From contig NZ_VUOB01000013.1 in the NCBI RefSeq assembly GCF_008386585.1, positions 1 to 64,000 of the forward strand: a stretch of 64,000 nucleotides of DNA. Reading direction: 5' to 3'. A program made the translations under genes and the position numbers. The stretch is from Solihabitans fulvus (GTDB taxonomy: Bacteria > Actinomycetota > Actinomycetes > Mycobacteriales > Pseudonocardiaceae). Position 1 is the stretch's first letter. The number at the start of each line of letters is the position of its first letter. This document shows, one piece after another, positions 19,746 to 26,079 of this stretch. The notes beneath the pieces are model-generated. The model was not told where the DNA came from. It worked only from the letters and a program-made list of their open reading frames with translations, and searched no databases.

Positions 19746-20845
19746 TTGACCTGTCCAATGGCCTCGTACAGCACCTGCTCCGGCACCGCACCGACGGCGA
19801 ACCGGCCGTCGTCGGTGAGCAGTCCGGTGCCCACCTTGGTGCTGATCTTGATGCCGCTGCCCCACGCGCCGCTGACCGGCATGCCGAACTGCTTGAGCAG
19901 CGCGGCCGGGTTCTGGCCGTTGTGCTTGGTCGACCCGTTGGGCGCCGTGGCGTTCCCGGACAGGAGGCCCGCCGGCACGCGGCCGACCAGCGTGGTGTCC
20001 CAGCCGTCGCCGACGACCTGCGGCGACACCTGGTCCTTCGCTTCCTCTGCGGTCTTGCGGTCCTTCGCGGTGAGGTTCTTGTCCTCGACCTTCGTGCCGG
20101 CAGGGGGCGTGAACGTGAACAGGCTCGCGTCCTGGCTCCCGACGGTCAGATCCGCGAACGCCACCTGCACGGCGGGCTCGTTGGTGCCGTTGGTCAGCAC
20201 CTCGGCGCGCAGCGGGATCCGCAGCTCCGAGTCGACCGCGACGCGCACCTCACGCAGCAGCGTCCGCTCGTCCGGCTTCGGCGACAGCACCAGCTCGTAG
20301 GCGGGACGACCCGCCACCGTCGCCGTGCCGTCGACCGCGATGTTGCTGGTCTTGCGCAGCTCGGTGATCAGGTCGGCGGCCGCCGTCACCGGGTTCGCCG
20401 CGCGGTCGCCGTGCTGGTCGAGCGGCGTCTTGCCGGCGCCATCCTTGGCGGCGTCCTTGGTCGACTTGGTGGCCGTCTTCTTGGCCGAGTCGTAGGACCA
20501 CACGGTCTTGCCGTCCTCGACGAAGACCTGCTCGGACTGCGCCGACGGCAGCGACAGCCGCGCCCTGCCCTGGCCGTCCGACCACACCCGCGCCTTGTTG
20601 ACGCCGTCGGCGGTCAGCGGGATGCCGGGAAGCGCCGGCAGCCCAAGGTTGTTGGTCACCTCGACGGAGCCGGCGAACGCGGCCGGCTTCGCGGTGAGCA
20701 CCGACTGCACCAGCGACTCGGCACTGACGCTCGGCAGCGTCGGAGCCGGGCCCGCGCCGGCCGGGTTGGCCACGATGCCGAGCCCGACGACCCCGGCGAC
20801 CACACCCGCGGCCGTCACGGCCAGCGTCACCTTCCTGTTGTTCAT
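19742..20845 (-). CDS. LolA/RseB-like exported protein
   Basis: The 367-aa protein has a signal peptide or N-terminal anchor at residues 5-30 (ending NPAGAGPAP). It resembles the LolA/RseB fold: SAESLVQSVLTAKPAAFAGSVEV, VWSYDSAKKTATK, and YELVLSPKPDERTLLREVRVAVD. Such proteins bind lipid-like ligands in the cell envelope. In actinomycetes they often stand next to an ABC-2 exporter and a two-component system. ATG 20845 has AGGAGGAGGGG upstream. It is the first gene of the operon and faces the response-regulator operon across a 19-base tandem repeat. Confidence 0.8.
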   Translation of the reverse strand: MNNRKVTLAVTAAGVVAGVVGLGIVANPAGAGPAPTLPSVSAESLVQSVLTAKPAAFAGSVEVTNNLGLPALPGIPLTADGVNKARVWSDGQGRARLSLPSAQSEQVFVEDGKTVWSYDSAKKTATKSTKDAAKDGAGKTPLDQHGDRAANPVTAAADLITELRKTSNIAVDGTATVAGRPAYELVLSPKPDERTLLREVRVAVDSELRIPLRAEVLTNGTNEPAVQVAFADLTVGSQDASLFTFTPPAGTKVEDKNLTAKDRKTAEEAKDQVSPQVVGDGWDTTLVGRVPAGLLSGNATAPNGSTKHNGQNPAALLKQFGMPVSGAWGSGIKISTKVGTGLLTDDGRFAVGAVPEQVLYEAIGQVK

Positions 20846-20910
20846 CCGTTTGTCCCCTCCTCCTGTCGGCCGGCTCGATGCCGCCGACATCACAAAGCCT
20901 GCCCACCCCA

Positions 20911-20948
20911 AGCTGAGATGGCGCTGAGAAGCTGAGATCGCGCTGAGA
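20911..20948. promoter_or_regulatory. Tandem direct repeats, probable response-regulator binding site
   Basis: AGCTGAGATGGCGCTGAGA is followed at once by AGCTGAGATCGCGCTGAGA, giving four GCTGAGA heptamers starting at 20912, 20923, 20931 and 20942 (steps of 11, 8, 11). OmpR-family regulators bind head-to-tail repeats spaced about 11 bases. The site lies between the LolA-ABC operon and the regulator gene, so both may be controlled. Confidence 0.8.
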
Positions 20949-20977
20949 GGGCGCGCGGATTCGAGGTGGTGGGCGGC

Positions 20978-21724
20978 ATGCTGTGGGGCGTGAGGCCACG
21001 GGTGCTCGTTGTAGACGATGAGGTCGGAGTGCGCAGGGCGCTTGAGCGCGGCCTCGCCGCGGAGGGCATGGAGGTGGTCACCGCCGCCGACGGACCCAAC
21101 GCGCTGCGCGTGGCGCTGACCGGCGCGTTCGATGTCGTGCTGTTGGACATCATGCTGCCGGGCCTGTCCGGATACCGCGTGCTGCAACGGATGCGCGCCG
21201 ACGGCGTGCGCACCCCGGTGCTGATGCTCTCGGCCAAGGACGGCGAGGTCGACCAGGCCGACGGCCTCGACCTCGGCGCGGACGGCTACCTCGTCAAGCC
21301 GTTCTCCTTCGTCGTGCTGGTCGCGCAGGTCAGGGCGCTGCTGCGGCGGCACTCCACCGGCGGCGGCCGGCGGCGGCTGCGGCTCGGCGAGCTGGTCGTC
21401 GACCAGTCCGTGCGCGAGGTCAGCTGGGGCGGCGCGCCCGTGGCGCTGAGCCCCCGCGAGTACGCGGTGCTCGACGTCCTCGCCGGCCGGGCGGGGTCCG
21501 TGGTCACCAAGGACGAGCTGCTGCGCATCGTGTGGGGCGACGAGCAGGCGGCCACCCGCAACGCCGTCGAGGTCTACGTCGGCTACCTGCGGCGCAAGCT
21601 GGAGGCGGTCGGCGCAGGCGAGGTCGTGCGCACGGTCCGGGGGCACGGCTACATCGCGTCCACCCCCGAACTGGACGCCGCGCTCGGCGGGGCGACGCGG
21701 CTCGGCGGGGCACCGCGACGATGA
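20978..21724 (+). CDS. OmpR family response regulator
   Basis: The receiver domain (residues about 8-118) has VVDDE acidic residues, phospho-acceptor Asp in VVLLDIMLPG near residue 57 and Lys in LVKPF. A C-terminal winged helix follows (LSPREYAVLDVLAGRAG to VRTVRGHGYI). The start is uncertain among GTG 20966, ATG 20978 and GTG 20990; ATG 20978 is used. The stop overlaps the kinase start by four bases. It probably binds the repeats at 20911-20948. Confidence 0.92.
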   Translation: MLWGVRPRVLVVDDEVGVRRALERGLAAEGMEVVTAADGPNALRVALTGAFDVVLLDIMLPGLSGYRVLQRMRADGVRTPVLMLSAKDGEVDQADGLDLGADGYLVKPFSFVVLVAQVRALLRRHSTGGGRRRLRLGELVVDQSVREVSWGGAPVALSPREYAVLDVLAGRAGSVVTKDELLRIVWGDEQAATRNAVEVYVGYLRRKLEAVGAGEVVRTVRGHGYIASTPELDAALGGATRLGGAPRR

Positions 21725-23046
21725 GGCAATCACCGAGGGGCTGGTGGCTGCGCCGCACCCTCCGGTTCCGCATCACCGTCGTGGCGACCGGCGCGACGCT
21801 GCTGTGCCTGCTCGCGGTGACCGGTCTCAACGGCAGCATCATCGGCACGGTCATGATCGACGCGACGGACGACGTGCTCCAGCCCAACCTGGCCGCGGCC
21901 GTCGCCAGCGTCGAGGCGGGCCAGCCGCTGCCGCAGGAGCAGTTCGGCGGCCAGCTGCGGCTGCTGAACACGGCGGGCGAGCCGCTGGACGGCAGGCCGA
22001 GCCCGCCGCTGGAGCCGAGGGAGGTGCGCGCGCTGCTGGCCGGCGAGTCGGTGCTCAAGGACGTCGGCAACACCCGTTACCGCTGGCTCGGCCGGGTGGC
22101 GATCGCCCAGAACGGCACGCCGAGGCTGGTCGCCGCGGGAGCCGGGGTGGTCGGTTTCTACGGCTCGATCGACCGCGGCACCCGCTGGCTGGCGCTGGCC
22201 GCGATGCTGGTCGCGGCGCTGGTCGGCCTCGCGACCTGGCTGGCCGTGCGGTCCTCGCTGCGGCCGGTCGAGCGCATGCGCGTGGCGGCAGGTGCGCTGC
22301 CGACCGGCCAGCGGCTGCCGATTCCCGAGGCGCGCGACGAGCTGCGGGCGTTGGCCGAGGAACTCAACGCCCTGCTGATCCGCCGGGACGTGGCCACCGA
22401 GCGGCTCCGGCGGTTCACCGGGGACGCCGCGCACGAGCTGCGCAACCCGGTCGCCTCGGTGCGCGCGCAGGCGGAGGTGGCGGTCGCGCATCCCGACCCG
22501 GACTTCTCCCTCGAGGTGCTCGAGTCGGTGGTCGAGGAGTCGGAGCGGCTGTCCGACCTGGTCGACGCGTTGCTGAGGCTGGCGCGCGCCGACGCGGGCG
22601 AGCTGCCGAGGGCGGAGCCGGTCGACCTGGTGCTGATCGCCACGGCCGTGATCGAGCGGCAGGACGCGGCGAGCGTCCGGCTGGACGCGCCGCTGTCGGC
22701 GTGCCTGGTGCAGGCGACCCCGGCCGAGGTCGAGCTGGTGGTGACCAACCTGCTGCGCAACGCCGTCCGCTACGCCGAGGCGACCGTCCGGGTGTCGGTG
22801 CTGCCGGCGGGGCGCGAGGTGCGGCTGCTGGTCGACGACGACGGCCACGGCGTGCCCTCGGAGCACCGCGAGCGAGTGTTCGACCGGTTCTACCGGGTCG
22901 AGGACGACCGGGGCAGGTCGACCGGCGGCTCGGGCCTCGGGCTCGCGCTGGTGGCGCAGATGGTGCGGCGCCGGGGCGGCACCGTCCGGGCCGGGGAGTC
23001 CCCGGAGGGCGGGGCCCGGTTCGAGGTGCGCTGGCCGGCGTTCTGA
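21721..23046 (+). CDS. Sensor histidine kinase
   Basis: The 441-aa membrane kinase has helices at about residues 18-42 and 158-178 flanking a ~115-residue extracellular sensor domain. A HAMP segment (SSLRPVERMRVAAGAL) follows, then an H-box FTGDAAHELRNPVAS, N-box NLLRNAVRYAE, and G-boxes DDGHGV and GSGLGLALV. It phosphorylates the coupled OmpR-type regulator. With a LolA-like protein and ABC-2 exporter divergent from it, an envelope-stress or lipid/antibiotic sensing module is a reasonable inference. Confidence 0.92.
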   Translation: MRQSPRGWWLRRTLRFRITVVATGATLLCLLAVTGLNGSIIGTVMIDATDDVLQPNLAAAVASVEAGQPLPQEQFGGQLRLLNTAGEPLDGRPSPPLEPREVRALLAGESVLKDVGNTRYRWLGRVAIAQNGTPRLVAAGAGVVGFYGSIDRGTRWLALAAMLVAALVGLATWLAVRSSLRPVERMRVAAGALPTGQRLPIPEARDELRALAEELNALLIRRDVATERLRRFTGDAAHELRNPVASVRAQAEVAVAHPDPDFSLEVLESVVEESERLSDLVDALLRLARADAGELPRAEPVDLVLIATAVIERQDAASVRLDAPLSACLVQATPAEVELVVTNLLRNAVRYAEATVRVSVLPAGREVRLLVDDDGHGVPSEHRERVFDRFYRVEDDRGRSTGGSGLGLALVAQMVRRRGGTVRAGESPEGGARFEVRWPAF

Positions 23047-23070
23047 CGCGATCCTGGAAAGATCGGTGAG

Positions 23071-23937
23071 GTGTCCGTCTTTCGATCGACCGCGCTGGTC
23101 GACGCCCCGCCGAGAACCGTCGCCGCCGCACTGCTCGACGGCGGGCAGGTGGTCGCCTCGGCTGCCCGCGCCGGCGTGCGGCTCCGGCTCGCCGACAGCG
23201 TTGGCGGCGGGGCCAACGGCAGCGGTGACGCGAACAGCACCGTCCTCGCGCCAGGCGACGAGCTGTCGGCGTGTCGGCTGCGGCTGCGGGTGGTGCGGGC
23301 GGACGAGCGGCAGGTCGCGCTGCGGCTGGTCGGCGGTCCGCTGCGGTCGCTCGACGTGCACGCCGAGCTGGTGCCGACCGGAGCCGACACGTTGCTGGTG
23401 TTGTCGGCGGAGTGGGTTTCCCCGGCGGGGGCGCTCGGCAGGCTGGCGAACATCACGGTGGTGCGGCGGGCAATGCTGCGGCTGCTGACCGAACTGGTCG
23501 CCGGCGCGCGGCGGCGCGCGGAAGACCTGGCGCTCGGCCGGGTCGTGGTCGGCGCGGCGATCGTCCGCGCGGGACGGTTGTTGGCGCAGCAGCGCGGTTT
23601 TCCCGCCGTCCACGCGGGACGGTGGGAGCTGCCGGGCGGCCGGGTCGAGCCGGGGGAGTCGGAGCGGGACGCGGTCGTCCGGGAGTGCGTCGAGGAACTG
23701 GGCGTGCGGGTGCGGCCCGGCGAGCCGGTCGGCCCGGATCTGCCGCTGCGGGAGGCGCTGTTGCTGCGCGTGTACGCGGCCGAGCTGGTGGACGACGCCG
23801 AGCCATCGGCGCGCGAACACCGCGCGGTGCGGTGGATCGACGCGGGCGAACTGTCCGAATTGGACTGGTTGCCCGCCGACCGGGTGCTGCTGCCCGCGCT
23901 GCGCGAACTCCTCGGAGCAAACTCCGGTCGCACCTGA
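23071..23937 (+). CDS. SRPBCC-like domain fused to a NUDIX hydrolase
   Basis: The 288-aa protein has two parts. Residues 1-150 look like a START/SRPBCC cavity domain (VFRSTALVDAPPRTVAAALLDG at the start, a long C-terminal helix RRAMLRLLTELVAGARRR). Residues about 160-280 are a MutT-type NUDIX domain with the complete box GRVEPGESERDAVVREC..EELGV. It probably hydrolyses a nucleotide-diphosphate compound; the ligand of the first domain is unknown. GTG 23071 is 24 bases after the kinase stop, so it may belong to that operon. Confidence 0.85.
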   Translation: MSVFRSTALVDAPPRTVAAALLDGGQVVASAARAGVRLRLADSVGGGANGSGDANSTVLAPGDELSACRLRLRVVRADERQVALRLVGGPLRSLDVHAELVPTGADTLLVLSAEWVSPAGALGRLANITVVRRAMLRLLTELVAGARRRAEDLALGRVVVGAAIVRAGRLLAQQRGFPAVHAGRWELPGGRVEPGESERDAVVRECVEELGVRVRPGEPVGPDLPLREALLLRVYAAELVDDAEPSAREHRAVRWIDAGELSELDWLPADRVLLPALRELLGANSGRT

Positions 23938-23954
23938 GGCCCGTCCACCGAGCC

Positions 23955-24176
23955 GCGACGGGTTTCGGTGTCGTGGACCCGACGCTGGCAGATCCACGAC
24001 ACCGAAACCACCAGCAGACCTTCAGCCGATGCCGGACAGCCGCAGCGCGGCGGCGAGCCGGTGCTGCGACGGTGTTCGATGTCGCGGACCCGACGCTGGC
24101 AGATCCACGACACCGAAACCGCCAGCCGACCTTCAGCCGATGCCGGACAGCCGCAACGCGGCGGCGAGCCGGTGCT
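23955..24176. repeat. Two tandem copies of a 111-base segment at the 3' end of trpS
   Basis: Copy 1 (23955-24065) and copy 2 (24066-24176) differ at few positions. Each contains a hairpin sequence and the last 15 codons of trpS with its stop. Only copy 2 is joined to the trpS frame, so copy 1 carries a detached trpS tail. In copy 1 the hairpin is perfect, while in copy 2 its left arm has decayed. Confidence 0.9.
23961..24009. terminator. Bidirectional terminator between NUDIX and trpS genes
   Basis: GGTTTCGGTGTCGTGGA (23961-23977) pairs perfectly with TCCACGACACCGAAACC (23993-24009) across a 15-base loop. A damaged second copy exists 111 bases to the right. Confidence 0.8.
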
Positions 24177-25098
24177 GCGATCGTTCCCGCGCCCGAACCG
24201 CCCCGGCAGCCCTGATCCGGTCCAGCTCCGCCGGATCGTCGAGCAACGCCATGGTCGCCGCCCGGATCGGGCGCAGCTCCTCGACCACGGCCTCGGCGAC
24301 CGCGTTCTTCAGCTCGGCGTAGGACCCGACCGAGTCGGCCAGCTCGGCCGGCGCCTTGCCGGTGCACGCGGCCAGGATCTCCAACAGGTTGGCCAGTCCC
24401 GGCTGCGTTTGCGGCGCGTACCTGAGCTGCCCGAGGTTGTCGGTCACCGCCCGTCGGACCTTGCGCTCGACCAGCTCCGGCGGGTCGAGCACGAAGACCA
24501 CCCCGGCCGAGTCCTCTGCCGACTTCGCCATCTTGCGGCTCGGGTCGGACAGGTCCCGCACCCGCGCGGCCGATGGCGGCGTGACCGGGTTCGGCACCAC
24601 GAACACCTCTCCGTAGGTGCCGTTGAACCGCCTGGCCAGCGCCCTGGCCAACTCGACGTGCTGGGCCTGGTCCTCGCCGACGGGCACCTCGTCGGCCCCC
24701 TGCAACAGGATGTCCGCGGCCATCAGCACCGGATAGGTGAGCAGCCCGAGTCGCACCGAAGACTGCCCCGCCGCCTTCTCCCTGAACTGGATCATCCTGG
24801 CGGCCTCGCCGTAGGTGCAGGTGCACTCCAGCACCCAGGTGAGCGCGCCGAGTTCGCGCACGAGATCGGACTGCACGAACACGCTGCGCGGTTCGACGCC
24901 GGCCGCGAGCAGCACGGCAAGCTGTTCTCTGGTCAGCGATCGGAGCCGTTGCGGGTTGTGCGGTGTGGTCATGCCGTGCAGGTCGCTGATGAAGTACACG
25001 TCCTGCTCGGTGCCCTGCGTGGCCCAGCGGCGTACGGCCCCGAGGTAGTTGCCCAACTGCACGTGGCCGGACGGGGTGATGGCGGACAGGCGGGTCAT
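24133..25098 (-). CDS. trpS: Tryptophan--tRNA ligase
   Basis: TrpRS charges tRNA-Trp. The 321-aa enzyme has the class I TPSGHVQLGNYLGA (HIGH-equivalent) near residue 8 and KMAKS, a variant of KMSKS, near residue 187, plus the Trp-binding VGEDQAQHVELAR segment. ATG 25098 has GGAAGG upstream. It is preceded by a Trp-codon leader peptide and attenuator, so expression should rise when charged tRNA-Trp is short. Its last codons are duplicated downstream (23955-24065). Confidence 0.96.
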   Translation of the reverse strand: MTRLSAITPSGHVQLGNYLGAVRRWATQGTEQDVYFISDLHGMTTPHNPQRLRSLTREQLAVLLAAGVEPRSVFVQSDLVRELGALTWVLECTCTYGEAARMIQFREKAAGQSSVRLGLLTYPVLMAADILLQGADEVPVGEDQAQHVELARALARRFNGTYGEVFVVPNPVTPPSAARVRDLSDPSRKMAKSAEDSAGVVFVLDPPELVERKVRRAVTDNLGQLRYAPQTQPGLANLLEILAACTGKAPAELADSVGSYAELKNAVAEAVVEELRPIRAATMALLDDPAELDRIRAAGAVRARERSQHRLAAALRLSGIG

Positions 25099-25154
25099 TG
25101 GAAGGTCCTTCCGGGCTGGTTCGCGACCACCCGAGGGAGCTGCCCCGCAGAAAC

Positions 25155-25186
25155 ACCACAGGCCGCCTCATCGGGCGGCCTGTGGT
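25155..25186 (-). terminator. Attenuator hairpin of trpS
   Basis: On the minus strand ACCACAGGCCGCC pairs with GGCGGCCTGTGGT (13 pairs, six-base loop) and is followed by GTTTCT. Its first arm GGCCGCC can instead pair with GGCGGCC in the region just after the leader-peptide Trp codons, the expected antiterminator. Confidence 0.85.
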
Positions 25187-25203
25187 CGAGTCAGAGCACA
25201 GTC

Positions 25204-25251
25204 TCAGGGCCGCCGGTCGACGGCCCACCAGAACGTGTGAAGACTGCGCAT
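25204..25251 (-). CDS. Trp leader peptide of trpS (MRSLHTFWWAVDRRP)
   Basis: A 15-codon ORF 105 bases upstream of trpS has two adjacent Trp codons at positions 8-9 and ends just before the attenuator. When charged tRNA-Trp is scarce the ribosome should stall at WW, leaving 25206-25225 free to pair with the terminator's first arm. Ribosome-mediated attenuation of trpS and trp genes is established in actinobacteria. Too short for usual gene callers. Confidence 0.85.
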   Translation of the reverse strand: MRSLHTFWWAVDRRP

Positions 25252-25302
25252 AGCCAAGCAGCATACCGTGTTTCGGGGCCGGCACGGGGCTACCGTCGAA
25301 CC

Positions 25303-25605
25303 ATGTACATCGTGCTGATCACCTACACCAAGCCGCTCGACGAGATCGACTACGCGCTGCCTGACCACGTCGAGTGGCTCAAGCGCCAGTACGACGCGGG
25401 GTACTTCCTTGCCTCGGGTCGGCGGCAACCCAGGGTCGGCGGCGTGATCATCGCCAGGCCCATGGCCAGGGGGAAGCTGGATGCCCTGCTGGCGACCGAC
25501 CCCTTCGCCGTCCAGCACCTCGCCGACTACGAGGTGATCGAGTTCCACGCGACGATGACGGCCGCGGAGCTGGCCAGGGTCAACGAGGCCTCGCCCGTGG
25601 TGTGA
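25303..25605 (+). CDS. YciI family protein
   Basis: The 100-aa dimeric ferredoxin-like alpha/beta protein is of the YciI family: MYIVLITYTKPL at the start, the conserved His in DHVEWLKRQY, and SGRRQPRVGGVIIA. YciI-like proteins are related to dehydrochlorinases and muconolactone isomerases, but most have no defined substrate. ATG 25303; TACCGT at 25291-25296, six bases upstream, suggests a leaderless mRNA. Divergent from trpS. Confidence 0.9.
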   Translation: MYIVLITYTKPLDEIDYALPDHVEWLKRQYDAGYFLASGRRQPRVGGVIIARPMARGKLDALLATDPFAVQHLADYEVIEFHATMTAAELARVNEASPVV

Positions 25606-25628
25606 ACGGACCGGATCGACGAACCAGT

Positions 25629-25677
25629 GCCCGCTTACCGATCACCCGGCCGCGGCTCACGTCCTCGGTAGGCGGGC
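25629..25677. terminator. Hairpin between YciI gene and the Cys/Lys-rich microprotein gene
   Basis: GCCCGCTTACCGA (25629-25641) pairs with TCGGTAGGCGGGC (25665-25677), 12 of 13 pairs, with a 23-base loop. It lies between convergent genes. Confidence 0.6.
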
Positions 25678-25685
25678 CCCGAACC

Positions 25686-25717
25686 ACCGGCAGGCGTTCG
25701 CACCGGTAGGCGTTCGC
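25686..25717. repeat. Two tandem 16-base units
   Basis: ACCGGCAGGCGTTCGC is followed directly by ACCGGTAGGCGTTCGC. The beginning resembles the right arm of the neighbouring hairpin. No function is evident. Confidence 0.7.
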
Positions 25718-25726
25718 AACCGAAGG

Positions 25727-25894
25727 TCAGTGCGACTTCTTGCCCGCTTTGTGCTTCTTCGCGGCTTTCTTATCGGCCTTCTTGGCCGCCTTCCGAGCGG
25801 CCTTGTCCCTCGTCGCCTTCAGCGCGAGCACCGGGCACCGTGCGCAGCGCGGCTGGGACCGGCAGCACTTCTTCTTCACTTTGATCTTGCCCAC
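25727..25894 (-). CDS. Cys- and Lys-rich 55-aa microprotein
   Basis: A short gene with GTG 25894 and AGGAG seven bases upstream encodes MGKIKVKKKCCRSQPRCARC at the start, then PVLALKATRD and a tail of KAAKK-type repeats ending GKKSH. Four cysteines as CC-x5-C-x2-C could bind a metal or cluster; the tail is histone H1-like and likely binds nucleic acid. The CCRSxPRCxxCPV core recurs in small actinobacterial hypothetical proteins as far as I recall. Two iron-box-like palindromes sit 40-77 bases upstream. No function is known. Confidence 0.75.
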   Translation of the reverse strand: MGKIKVKKKCCRSQPRCARCPVLALKATRDKAARKAAKKADKKAAKKHKAGKKSH

Positions 25895-25933
25895 TGCCTG
25901 GCTCCTGAGGGGTTGACTGCCCTGTCAGGATAG

Positions 25934-25971
25934 GTGAGGCTGGCCTCACAAACGGGTGAGGCTGACCTCAC
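25934..25971. promoter_or_regulatory. Twin palindromes 22 bases apart
   Basis: GTGAGGCTGGCCTCAC (25934-25949) and GTGAGGCTGACCTCAC (25956-25971) repeat at exactly two helical turns, between the microprotein gene (minus) and typA (plus). They partly resemble IdeR/DtxR iron boxes (TTAGGTTAGGCTAACCTAA) in the AGGxxAGGCTxxCCT core. A dimeric metal regulator is one possibility. Confidence 0.65.
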
Positions 25972-26079
25972 TGCGGCAACTGCGTGATAACGGTCGCCAA
26001 ACCGGTACCCTTGGTAGGGCCACGAGCGGTGTTTCCGCCGGAGCCCCCTCTTCCTGTCTTCCAGTTCTAGGAGTCCCGC

